This document shows positions 35,346 to 43,771 of a stretch of DNA of 64,000 nucleotides, in pieces; position 1 is the first letter of the stretch, and every line of letters begins with the position of its first letter. Source of the stretch: Metapseudomonas boanensis (GTDB lineage Bacteria; Pseudomonadota; Gammaproteobacteria; Pseudomonadales; Pseudomonadaceae); NCBI RefSeq assembly GCF_018704125.1, contig NZ_JAGTIS010000001.1:124001-188000 (forward strand), written 5' to 3'. The translations under genes and the position numbers were made by a program. The notes beneath the pieces were generated by a model. It saw nothing but the letters and a program-made list of their open reading frames with translations, made no database searches and was not told the origin of the DNA.

Positions 35346-37604
35346 TCAGTGCTCCACCTGCCACCAACTGGGCAACAGCCGCCGCACTTCCGGCCGGGAA
35401 AAACGGTCGTCCATCAGATGCACCACGCCTTGGTCCTCGGTGGTGCGAATGACCCGACCCGCCGCCTGCACCACTTTCTGCAGGCCGGGGTAAAGGTACG
35501 TGTAGTCGTAGCCGGCGCCAAAGAGCATGGCCATACGCTGGCGTATCTGCTCGTTTACCGGATTCAGCTGCGGTAGGCCGAGGGTGGCGACGAAAGCACC
35601 GATCAGGCGTTCGCCCGGTAGGTCGATCCCCTCACCGAATGCGCCGCCGAGCACGGCGAAACCAATGCCCTGGCTGCCGGTTTCGAAGCGCTGGATAAAG
35701 GTCTGCCGCTCGGTTTCATCCATCTGCCGTGCCTGGAGCCACGTTGGTACTTGCGGATGCTCACGGCCGAACAGAGCGGCCACTTGCTGCAGGTAGTCGT
35801 AGCTGCTGAAAAAGGCGAGGTAATTACCTGGCCGCCCGGCGTATTGCCGCGCCATCAGCTCGACGATGGCGGCGAGCGAGCGGGCTCGATGCTGAAAGCG
35901 GGTGGAAATGCCTTGAGCGACATGCACCTGTAGCTGCTGGGCGCTGAAGGGCGAGTCCACTTCCAGCCAGGGCGTGTTTGGGGCCAGGCCCAGGAGGTCA
36001 CTGTAGTAATGACGAGGGTTCAGCGTGGCGGAGAACAGCACGGTAGAACGGCTGGTGGCAAAGCGTGGGGCGAGGAAGGGCGCTGGCACCAGGTTGCGCA
36101 GGCAGATGCGCGACAGGCTGCGCCCGGTCTTGGTGGGGCGCTTGGCGATGTCGAACAACGAGTGCCGGTCGAACTGCTCGGCCATCCGGCCGAATTGCAG
36201 GGCCTGGAAATAGAACTCCTGCAAGGTGCTGTCGACCGCAGCCGGATTGTCGGTGAGATAGTCGGTGATGGCTGAGACCGCATTCTGCAAGGCGCCGAGC
36301 AGCTTCAGCGGTGGCTCGTCGTGGGCCGCGTAGTCTTCGTCCTGTTCCTTGTTCAGGGCATTCCAGCAACGCTCGATGCGATCCAACGGTTTCTTCAGCA
36401 CGGCGGGGGCGCTTTTGCGCAGCGCCTTGAACCCGAACTGGTCGAGTTCGACCGAGTACATCTTGCGTGCCCGTTCCACCAGGTTGTGGGCTTCGTCCAC
36501 CAGCACGGCCACGCGCCATTGATTGGCGCTCGCCAGGCCATGGAGCAGGGCGCTGGAGTCGAAGTAGTAGTTGTAGTCACCGACGGCTACGTCGCTCCAG
36601 CGCGCCAGTTCCTGGGCGAGGTAGTAGGGGCAAACCTGGTGCGCCAAGGCAACTTCACGCAGGGCTTGGCGGTCCAGCCAGCGTTGCTCGACGGCAGCGT
36701 GGCGGGCGGCGGGCAGGCGGTCGTAGAACCCCATCGCGAGAGGGCAGGACTCGCCGTGGCAGGCTTTGTCCGGGTGTTCGCAGGCCTTGTCGCGGGCGAC
36801 CAGTTCGAGCACCCGCAGCGGAATGGGTGACTCGGCCGGGCTCAGCTTGCGCAGCGAATCCAGCGCCAGTTGGCGGCCAGGGGTCTTGGCGGCGAGGAAG
36901 AACAGCTTATCCAGCTGCTGGCGCTCGAAGGCCTTGAGCAGCGGGAAGAGGGTGCCGAGGGTCTTGCCGATTCCTGTGGGCGCCTGGGCCAAGAGGCAGC
37001 AGCCGGTACTCACGGCCTTGTAGGCGGCTTCGGCGAGCTGGCGCTGGCCATGTCGGAATGTCGGGTGTGGGAATACGAGGGCATCCAGGGCAGCGCTGCG
37101 TTCGCCCGCGTGGGTGAGTTCCTGCTCGGCCCAGGCGAGAAAGCGCTGGCAGTGTTCCTCAAAGAAAGCGCGGAGACTGCAGGCCGTGTGGCGTTCGGCG
37201 AACAGGGTTTCCTGTTGGCTGCTGATATCGAAGTACACCAGCGCCAGTTCGATATCGCTCAACCCCTCCTTCTGGCAGAGCAGCCAGCCGTAGATCTTCA
37301 CCTGCGCCCAGTGCAGTTCGCGGTGGTTGGCCGGCTGGCGCTGCAGGTCGCCCCGGTAGGTTTTCACTTCCTCCAGGCGGTTCATTGCCGGGTTATAGCC
37401 GTCTGCGCGTCCGCGTACCTGCAAGGGGCCGAACTCTCCGCTCAGCGCGACTTCGGCCAGGTAACCGTCGCCACGGCGAGCGGCTACCTGCGTGTGTCCG
37501 GCGATGCCTTCCTGGGCGGTGGGGGCGGGGGTGAAGCGCAGGTCCAGGTCGCCGCGCTTGGCGGTGAACTCGCAGAGCGCACGTACGGCAATGCGGTAGG
37601 CCAT
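35346..37604 (-). CDS. XPD/DinG-like superfamily 2 DNA helicase with N-terminal PD-(D/E)XK nuclease-like domain
   Basis: Predicted 5'-3' iron-sulfur helicase with a nuclease-like front end, 752 residues. The ATG at 37604 lies two bases after the FAN1 stop; the longer frame to 37886 overlaps FAN1. Residues 1-110 carry RGRADGY, LEEVKTYRGD (Asp68, Glu79, Lys81) and QVKIYGWLL, the PD-(D/E)XK pattern. Walker A is LAQAPTGIGKTLG, four cysteines (KACEHPDKACHGESCPLA and HQVCPYY) fit an XPD-type Fe-S site, the DEAH box is VLVDEAHNLVE, and motif VI is VVQAAGRVIRTTEDQG. With FAN1 upstream it probably acts in crosslink or branched-DNA repair. Confidence 0.88.
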   Translation of the reverse strand: MAYRIAVRALCEFTAKRGDLDLRFTPAPTAQEGIAGHTQVAARRGDGYLAEVALSGEFGPLQVRGRADGYNPAMNRLEEVKTYRGDLQRQPANHRELHWAQVKIYGWLLCQKEGLSDIELALVYFDISSQQETLFAERHTACSLRAFFEEHCQRFLAWAEQELTHAGERSAALDALVFPHPTFRHGQRQLAEAAYKAVSTGCCLLAQAPTGIGKTLGTLFPLLKAFERQQLDKLFFLAAKTPGRQLALDSLRKLSPAESPIPLRVLELVARDKACEHPDKACHGESCPLAMGFYDRLPAARHAAVEQRWLDRQALREVALAHQVCPYYLAQELARWSDVAVGDYNYYFDSSALLHGLASANQWRVAVLVDEAHNLVERARKMYSVELDQFGFKALRKSAPAVLKKPLDRIERCWNALNKEQDEDYAAHDEPPLKLLGALQNAVSAITDYLTDNPAAVDSTLQEFYFQALQFGRMAEQFDRHSLFDIAKRPTKTGRSLSRICLRNLVPAPFLAPRFATSRSTVLFSATLNPRHYYSDLLGLAPNTPWLEVDSPFSAQQLQVHVAQGISTRFQHRARSLAAIVELMARQYAGRPGNYLAFFSSYDYLQQVAALFGREHPQVPTWLQARQMDETERQTFIQRFETGSQGIGFAVLGGAFGEGIDLPGERLIGAFVATLGLPQLNPVNEQIRQRMAMLFGAGYDYTYLYPGLQKVVQAAGRVIRTTEDQGVVHLMDDRFSRPEVRRLLPSWWQVEH

Positions 37605-37606
37605 GC

Positions 37607-39238
37607 TCAGGCGTCCGCCCATTGCACGTAGCAGACTTCCACGGGGATGCCGTGCTGGGTGCAGTAATCCAGCCAGCGCAGTTGATTGTCCTGCAGGCGA
37701 TCGCCCGGGCCTTTCACCTCGATCAGGCGATAGCGCTGCTCGTCTGGCCAGAACTGGATCAGGTCCGGCAGGCCGGCTCGGTTTGCCTTGATGTGGGCCA
37801 GGATGCGCAGGAAGCAGGCCTTGAGGTGCGCTGCCGGCAGGCAAGCCAGGGCCTGTTCCAGCAGCTCGTCGCTGAGGTTTCCCCAATAGACAAAGGGCGA
37901 TAGCAGGCCCATCTTGGCGACATAGGTGCGACGGATGCTGGCTTTGTATTCGCCGCTGTCCAGTTGCGCCAGGCGGGCAGCGAACAGCTCCGCCCGGCGC
38001 AGGGCGAAGTCCGGGCTAAGCAGGTCTGCGGGGCCACTTTGGAAGGGGTGGAAGAACGCCCCGGGCAGGGTGCTGAAGATCACGTCCCAGCACAACAAGC
38101 CAAACAGCGAGTTGAGCAGAGTGTTCTCGACGTAATGCACGGGCGCTCGCTCTTCCTGTAAGTGCAGCAGCACGGCGTGCTCGACGGATGGCGGCTCCGG
38201 TGGCAGAGGTAGGGTCAGGTCCAGGCGCCGGACTGGCGAGCTCTCGGCCGGCGGTGTCCTGGGCAACCCGAGCTTGCGGCGCAGGCGCAGGAGGATGCGC
38301 GCGAGTTGCTGCTGCTCCTCCTCGCTCTCCGGCTGCTCGCTGGCGGCCTGCGCCAGGTCGAAGGCATCGGCGTATGCCGCGTACCTCTCCAGTACGCGAA
38401 TGTGGCGTACCCGTGCGCCGGCGTACTCGCAGGTCGAATAAAGCTCCAGGGCCAGCCCGAACTGTCCGCCGCGTTCACAGTGCTGAGCGATCTGAAACAA
38501 CAGCTTGCGCCGTCGGGCATCCAGCCAGGGGTTGGTGTGGGACTTGCGGGGGATGGCGGCCAGCACTTCGTCCAGATCGTCCCCAGTCTCGAAGCGTTCA
38601 CGGCAACGGTGGAGGTGCAGGTAGTACTCGAGGTCGGCACGTTCGCGGAAGCCGCGCGCGGTGGCGTCGATCTCGACCTTTTCGTACTGGTAGATGCCCA
38701 GGTCGGCCAGGACGAACTCCGACCAGTCCTGATAGAGGTTGCCGAAGAACATCAGGCGCAGCCGGTCGCAGAGGTCCATCAGCGTCAGGGCGTAAACGCG
38801 ATCGCGGCTGGCTGGCGCCCAATCGGCGAAGGTGCGCGGTTGCGGATGTTGATCCCGCAGGGCTTCGAGGCGCTCGGCCTTGCGCCCCTGAGCCTTGCCG
38901 AAGCAGGCATCCACTTCGGCCAGGGTCAGCAGCCCGAAGAGTTGTGGCAGTTCAAGCTGCGGTGCTTCATCGACCCAGCCGAGTTCCGCCAGCGGTGCTA
39001 CGGCTTTGAGAGTGTCGCCAATTTCCGCGTAATTCAGCTTGCTGGCGCGAAACAGCGTGCCCTTGCGCATCACCATGCGCACCAGCAGCGCCTGGGAGCT
39101 ACGAGGCAGGGCGGAAAAACATTCGATGAAGCTTTGCTCCTCGACGTCGAGCAGGTCGCTGTAGCGCTCGCTGATCCAGCCCAGAAGGGTGTGGAAGTTG
39201 TTCAGGTAGTAGAAAGGATCGTCGAGGGCGGCGGGCAT
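37607..39238 (-). CDS. FAN1-type structure-specific nuclease (VRR-NUC domain)
   Basis: Bacterial homologue of Fanconi-associated nuclease 1, which incises flap and crosslinked DNA; 543 residues, close to P. aeruginosa FAN1. The N-terminal region YYLNNFHTLLGWISERYSDL and a SAP-like segment (MVMRKGTLFRASKLNYAEIG) precede a helical TPR-like middle. The C-terminal VRR-NUC active site is complete: GLPDLIQFWPDEQ and YRLIEVKGPGDRLQDNQ (Asp492, Glu507, Lys509). The nuclease-helicase starts two bases after its stop, so the two are an operon. Confidence 0.92.
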   Translation of the reverse strand: MPAALDDPFYYLNNFHTLLGWISERYSDLLDVEEQSFIECFSALPRSSQALLVRMVMRKGTLFRASKLNYAEIGDTLKAVAPLAELGWVDEAPQLELPQLFGLLTLAEVDACFGKAQGRKAERLEALRDQHPQPRTFADWAPASRDRVYALTLMDLCDRLRLMFFGNLYQDWSEFVLADLGIYQYEKVEIDATARGFRERADLEYYLHLHRCRERFETGDDLDEVLAAIPRKSHTNPWLDARRRKLLFQIAQHCERGGQFGLALELYSTCEYAGARVRHIRVLERYAAYADAFDLAQAASEQPESEEEQQQLARILLRLRRKLGLPRTPPAESSPVRRLDLTLPLPPEPPSVEHAVLLHLQEERAPVHYVENTLLNSLFGLLCWDVIFSTLPGAFFHPFQSGPADLLSPDFALRRAELFAARLAQLDSGEYKASIRRTYVAKMGLLSPFVYWGNLSDELLEQALACLPAAHLKACFLRILAHIKANRAGLPDLIQFWPDEQRYRLIEVKGPGDRLQDNQLRWLDYCTQHGIPVEVCYVQWADA

Positions 39239-39811
39239 GGTCGGGTTGAAGGCCGAATATCACTGTTGATCCATACAGATATCAGGCCTGCCCCTGAGGC
39301 GGCAAATGGAATTCGATGAGAGGGTTTAGCCCACTCGGCGCTCGGTCCTCACTTGCTTGCGCGCGGCGAGCAGATAGCAATCGGTATCGAGGCCGCCTTC
39401 CTGGCAGCATTGGCCGACCGGGGTGGTGCCGATGCGCAGGTTGCCGGAGCACAGGATGGGCGTGCGCTCGAGGCTGAGGTGGCCGGCTGGGCCATCGGTA
39501 CTGGGATTCAGAGCAGTGGCAGGCGCATTTATCTCACGAATTCACTTCGCGGCAGGAAAATGAGACCGATTCTGCGGGCGCCGTGAGGTTCGAGAAATTA
39601 TTTAATTTGTCGCGCCTGAAACTAAAAAACCTTTATTCAAAGCCTTCTGCCACGCGGGCCCCGTGCTTTCCGTGCGGGCAGCTTTTTCCTAGCCAGCGAC
39701 TACAAAAATCATAATTTCGCGAATCCTTCGCTCTGAACAGAATGCGGCCAACACCCCCACAGTTATCCGCAACAGTAGAACAACACTGATCAGAATCAGA
39801 GGAGGCAAGCC
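39239..39811. other. Intergenic region upstream of the flavin monooxygenase gene
   Basis: About 570 bases, AT-rich from 39590 on (tatttaatttg, aaaaaacctttattc), which probably holds the promoter for the plus-strand operon. On the minus strand from about 39540 to 39327 a frame without a usual start reads LERTPILCSGNLRIGTTPVG, QCCQEGGLDTDCYLLAARKQ and ends at a TAA; it looks protein-like and cysteine-rich and may be a gene fragment. The open frame on the plus strand there is not convincing. Confidence 0.4.
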
Positions 39812-41131
39812 ATGACCGACCTGAATCAAACCGCGTTTCAGAAATACGCGGACAGGGCCGTTGAAAACATAGAAATAGATACGCTTGTCGTTGGCGCCGG
39901 TCAGGCCGGCGTGGCCATGAGTGAGCACCTGACCAAACTCGGGGTACCGCACCTCGTCCTGGAGCGCAATCGTATTGCCGAAGCTTGGCGCACGGGGCGC
40001 TGGGATTCGCTGGTTGCCAATGGTCCGGCCTGGCACGATCGTTTCCCAGGCCTGGAATTCGACGGTCTCGACCCCGACGCCTTTGCGCCAAAAGAGCAGG
40101 TTGCGGCTTACTTCGAGGCCTACGCCAAGAAGTTCAACGCCCCCGTTCGCACGGGCGTGGAAGTGAAGAAGGTGGTCCGCAATGCTGACCGTCCCGGTTT
40201 CACCATTGAAACCTCCGAGGGAGTGATCCAGGCCAACCGAGTGGTTTCTGCAACCGGACCTTTCCAGCGGCCAATTATCCCGCCGATCGCTCCTAAGGAT
40301 GAGACGCTCACACAGATCCACTCTGCCGAGTACCGTAATCCGGGGCAATTGCCCGAAGGTGCTGTTCTGGTAGTGGGCGCCGGGTCGTCGGGGGTACAGA
40401 TTGCCGATGAACTGCAACGTGCCGGCAAGAAGGTTTACCTCTCGGTTGGACCGCACGATCGTCCCCCGCGTGCCTATCGCAACCGTGATTTCTGCTGGTG
40501 GCTGGGCGTGCTGGGCGAATGGGATGCGGAGGCCGCCAGGCCCGGCAAGGAGCACGTCACCATTGCAGTGAGCGGTGCTCGTGGCGGTCATACCGTGGAC
40601 TTCCGTGGCTTGGCGCATCAGGGGATCACGCTCGTTGGTCTGACGAAGTCGTTCGATGACGGTGTCGTGACCTTTCAATCGGATCTTGCAGACAACCTTG
40701 CTCGCGGCGATGAGAACTATCTGTCACTGCTTGATGCTGCTGACGCCTATATCGCCCGCAATGGTCTTGATCTGCCGGAAGAGCCTGAAGCCCGCGCTAC
40801 GTTCCCGGATCCGGAGTGTGTGACCACTCCCATTCTTGAGCTCGATCTGGCCGAAGCTGGGGTGACCTCAATCGTCTGGGCAACCGGTTATGCAGTTGAT
40901 TTCAGCTGGCTGAACGTCAACGCCTTCGACGCAAACGGTAAGCCGCAGCACCAGCGCGGCGTTTCCACCGAGCCTGGCGTTTATTTCCTGGGCCTGCCGT
41001 GGTTGTCGCGCCGTGGCTCTACGTTCATCTGGGGCGTTTGGCACGATGCCAAGCACATTGCTGACCATATCGCCACGCAGCGCAAGTACCTCGACTATCG
41101 CGACTCCTCGCAACGCCGCTCAGCAGACTGA
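39812..41131 (+). CDS. Flavin-containing monooxygenase (CzcO/FMO-like)
   Basis: FAD- and NADPH-dependent monooxygenase, 439 residues, with a GAGGAGG ribosome site. The FAD-binding motif is DTLVVGAGQAGVAMSEHL, the NADPH motif is VLVVGAGSSGVQIADEL, and between them lies the FMO-type signature region (VSATGPFQRPIIPPI). The C-terminal ATG-like motif is SIVWATGYAVDFSW. Substrate unknown; relatives oxidise N- or S-containing compounds or ketones. The next genes (RidA, DUF1028, ArgE-like) start 72 bp later on the same strand, suggesting a catabolic operon. Confidence 0.88.
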   Translation: MTDLNQTAFQKYADRAVENIEIDTLVVGAGQAGVAMSEHLTKLGVPHLVLERNRIAEAWRTGRWDSLVANGPAWHDRFPGLEFDGLDPDAFAPKEQVAAYFEAYAKKFNAPVRTGVEVKKVVRNADRPGFTIETSEGVIQANRVVSATGPFQRPIIPPIAPKDETLTQIHSAEYRNPGQLPEGAVLVVGAGSSGVQIADELQRAGKKVYLSVGPHDRPPRAYRNRDFCWWLGVLGEWDAEAARPGKEHVTIAVSGARGGHTVDFRGLAHQGITLVGLTKSFDDGVVTFQSDLADNLARGDENYLSLLDAADAYIARNGLDLPEEPEARATFPDPECVTTPILELDLAEAGVTSIVWATGYAVDFSWLNVNAFDANGKPQHQRGVSTEPGVYFLGLPWLSRRGSTFIWGVWHDAKHIADHIATQRKYLDYRDSSQRRSAD

Positions 41132-41203
41132 TCGACAGAAAGGTCCTGATGGCACGTGCCCTGATTCGCAGGTTCAAAAAGTCAGAATAATGGAAGCAAG
41201 TTG

Positions 41204-41635
41204 ATGCCTACTCATACCCGCATTCGCATGTTCAATACCAAAGATACGTATCCAAACCAGACGCTGGACAACGACCTCTGCCAGGCTGTGCGCGCCGGCA
41301 ACACCGTCTATGTTCGCGGCCAGGTCGGCACCGACTTCGAAGGCCGCCTGGTCGGGCTCGGCGACCCGCGCGCCCAGACCGAACAGGCAATGAAGAACGT
41401 CAAGCAGCTGCTGGAAGAGGCTGGTAGCGACCTGTCGCACATCGTGAAAACCACCACTTACTTGATCGACCCACGCTATCGCGAGCCGGTTTACCAGGAG
41501 GTCGGCAAGTGGCTCAAGGGTGTGTTCCCGATCTCCACCGGCCTGGTGGTGTCTGCCCTGGGGCAGCCACAGTGGCTGATGGAGATCGATGTGATCGCGG
41601 TGATCCCGGACGACTGGAAGTCGGCGCAGGCATAA
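41204..41635 (+). CDS. RidA family enamine/imine deaminase-like protein
   Basis: A 143-residue protein of the YjgF/YER057c/UK114 fold. ATG at 41204 follows GGAAG; the TTG one codon earlier is less likely. Characteristic parts are AVRAGNTVYVRGQVGTDFEG, EQAMKNVKQLLEEAGSDLSH and VVSALGQPQWLMEIDVIAVI. The canonical RidA arginine region is altered (YLIDPRYREPVYQEVGKWL), so this is one of the divergent subfamilies found in catabolic operons, probably removing reactive imine intermediates. Confidence 0.85.
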   Translation: MPTHTRIRMFNTKDTYPNQTLDNDLCQAVRAGNTVYVRGQVGTDFEGRLVGLGDPRAQTEQAMKNVKQLLEEAGSDLSHIVKTTTYLIDPRYREPVYQEVGKWLKGVFPISTGLVVSALGQPQWLMEIDVIAVIPDDWKSAQA

Positions 41636-41645
41636 GGAGCAGGGC

Positions 41646-42323
41646 ATGACATTCTCCATCGTTGGTCGTTGCCCGGAAACGGGGCAGCTCGGCATTGCCA
41701 TCAGCTCCTCCAGTATCGCCGTCGGTGCCCGCTGCCCCTGGCTGCGGGCAGGGGTTGGTGCGGTAGCGACCCAGAACGTGACCTTGCCGGCGCTGGGGCC
41801 GCAGATCCTCGATCTGCTCGACGGCCAACAGATGGAGCCGGCTGCAGCCCTCGAGCGTGCCCTGAGCAGCAATGGCTGGAGCCAGTATCGCCAGGTGACC
41901 GTGATCGACGGCCAGGGTCGCTCTGCTCTGTTCAGCGGTAGCGAGGCGCTTGGTCTCCATAACGCCGTGGCCGGAGAGCAGTGCGTGGCGGCTGGCAACT
42001 TGTTGTCCAGTCCCCAGGTCATCGAGGCCATGGTGCATGCTTTCGAAGCGGCGCCAGGTCAATTGGCTGACCGTTTGCTGGCTGCCATGCAGGCGGCGAT
42101 GGCGGCCGGCGGGGAGGCCGGGCCGGTGCACTCGGCAGCATTGAAAGTGGTCGGGGATCTGATCTGGCCGATCGTCGACCTGCGTGTCGACTGGGCTGAT
42201 GAGGACCCGATCGGCCAGTTGGGCGATCTCTGGCAGGCCTACAAGCCGCAAATGCAGGACTACTTGACCCGCGCGCTGGACCCGACGGCTGCTCCCAGCT
42301 ACGGAGTGCCCGGCGATGAGTGA
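41646..42323 (+). CDS. DUF1028 family protein, Ntn-hydrolase fold
   Basis: A 225-residue protein. The family start TFSIVGRCPETGQLGIAISS is clear, followed by VGARCPWLRAGVGAVATQNV and TVIDGQGRSALFSGSEALGL. Members adopt the N-terminal nucleophile hydrolase fold and occur with ArgE-type deacylases and RidA proteins, suggesting amide or cyclic-amide hydrolysis. It starts 10 bases after the RidA gene and overlaps the ArgE-like gene by 8. The reaction is unknown. Confidence 0.87.
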   Translation: MTFSIVGRCPETGQLGIAISSSSIAVGARCPWLRAGVGAVATQNVTLPALGPQILDLLDGQQMEPAAALERALSSNGWSQYRQVTVIDGQGRSALFSGSEALGLHNAVAGEQCVAAGNLLSSPQVIEAMVHAFEAAPGQLADRLLAAMQAAMAAGGEAGPVHSAALKVVGDLIWPIVDLRVDWADEDPIGQLGDLWQAYKPQMQDYLTRALDPTAAPSYGVPGDE

Positions 42324-43500
42324 GCCGCGCAGCCAGGCCTTGCTGGCGCGTCTGGTGGGCTTTGCCACGGTCAGCCGGGATTCCAATCTGGAGCTGATCG
42401 AGTTCATTCGCGACTACCTGGCCGGTTTGGGGGTGGCGAGCGAGCTGTTCTATAACGCCGAGCGCACCAAGGCCAACCTGTTCGCCACCCTCGGTCCGAG
42501 TGACCGGGGTGGCATTGTTCTGTCCGGGCATACGGACGTGGTGCCGGTGGACGGGCAGGCCTGGACCGTGGATCCATTCAACCTGACGGAAAGGGACGGG
42601 CGGCTATACGGGCGTGGCACAGCCGATATGAAGGGCTTCATCGCATCGGTCCTGGCGGCGGTGCCGAGCTTGCTCGCCAAACCGTTGCGCATGCCGGTGC
42701 ACCTGGCTTTCTCCTATGACGAGGAAGTGGGTTGCCTGGGTGTCAGGCCCATGCTGGCCGAGTTGGAAAAAAGACCGAACAAGCCACGCCTGTGCCTGAT
42801 CGGCGAGCCGACTGAGCTCAAGCCGGTCCTTGGCCACAAGGGAAAACTCGCGATGCGCTGTCAGGTCCAGGGTGCCGCTTGCCATTCGGCTTACGCACCC
42901 TACGGCGTCAACGCCATCGAGTACGCGGCGCGGTTGATCGGCAAGCTGGGCGAAATAGGGGCCGAGCTGGCGAGGCCCGAGCGGCACGATGAACGTTTCG
43001 ATCCGCCTTTCTCCACGGTGCAAGCCGGCACTATCAAGGGGGGGAGGGCGCTGAATATCGTGCCAGCCGAGTGCGAGTTCGATTTTGAAGTGCGCGCCTT
43101 GCCTGACTTCGACGCCCAGCAGGTGGCGGAAGAATTGCAGCGCTTCGCCGAGCATGAACTGCTGCCGCGAATGCAGAGCGTACAGCCCGACACGGGTATT
43201 CGCCTGCGACCGCTGAGCGCCTATCCTGGCTTGGCAACAGGCCCGGACAGTGAGGCGGCGCAGCTGCTGGCTCACCTGAGCGGTTCGACGGAGTTCGGTA
43301 CAGTGGCATACGGAACCGAAGGCGGGCTGTTCGATCAGGCCGGTATTCCCGCAGTGGTGTGTGGCCCGGGGAGCATGGACCAGGGGCACAAGCCGGACGA
43401 GTTCGTCAGCTGCGAACAACTGGCTGGCTGCGATGCCATGCTGGACCGCCTTGCTACCTTCCTTCAGGTATCAGCCGACCGGTCGTCAGAATGCCCCTGA
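42316..43500 (+). CDS. argE: Acetylornithine deacetylase-like M20 peptidase (ArgE family)
   Basis: Zinc-dependent amidohydrolase, 394 residues. Metal and catalytic motifs are VLSGHTDVVPVDG, RGTADMKGFIA, SYDEEVGCLGVRPM with the catalytic glutamate, and GPGSMDQGHKPDEFVS with a C-terminal ligand. A dimerisation domain interrupts the catalytic one as usual. Pseudomonas makes ornithine mainly by transacetylation, so an ArgE in an operon with RidA and DUF1028 may deacylate another N-acyl amino acid; that is inference. Confidence 0.85.
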   Translation: MSEPRSQALLARLVGFATVSRDSNLELIEFIRDYLAGLGVASELFYNAERTKANLFATLGPSDRGGIVLSGHTDVVPVDGQAWTVDPFNLTERDGRLYGRGTADMKGFIASVLAAVPSLLAKPLRMPVHLAFSYDEEVGCLGVRPMLAELEKRPNKPRLCLIGEPTELKPVLGHKGKLAMRCQVQGAACHSAYAPYGVNAIEYAARLIGKLGEIGAELARPERHDERFDPPFSTVQAGTIKGGRALNIVPAECEFDFEVRALPDFDAQQVAEELQRFAEHELLPRMQSVQPDTGIRLRPLSAYPGLATGPDSEAAQLLAHLSGSTEFGTVAYGTEGGLFDQAGIPAVVCGPGSMDQGHKPDEFVSCEQLAGCDAMLDRLATFLQVSADRSSECP

Positions 43501-43771
43501 ACGGCTTGGCGCATCCCTGTACGCAATTGACGCAGCATGCCCCGGTTGCTACCATTCCAGCCCTTATATTGGCTCGATTCCTTCGTTAAGAAGGCTGTAA
43601 GCCAATGTCAACGCCGCAATTTTGCGTCGCTGTCGGTAAGTTCCGGCAGCGGTGTTGATGGAGTTACGCAGAATACCAGCTTCGATTCTGCGTGCTTCTT
43701 TTGATGACTTGACCGCATTGGCTGGTAATGCGGAATCGGGCCGCTACTGGCCTTTGACTACAGGTATGAAC
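43501..43771 (+). promoter_or_regulatory. rpsA leader and promoter region with two hairpins
   Basis: Between the ArgE-like gene and rpsA. Hairpin 1 pairs 43628-43636 with 43643-43651 (cgctgtcgg / ccggcagcg). Hairpin 2 pairs 43666-43674 with 43685-43693 (acgcagaat / attctgcgt) and is followed by gcttctttt, terminator-like. The rpsA start lacks a strong ribosome site, as in E. coli, where S1 autoregulates translation through leader structure; the same could hold here. No cmk gene precedes rpsA. Confidence 0.5.
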
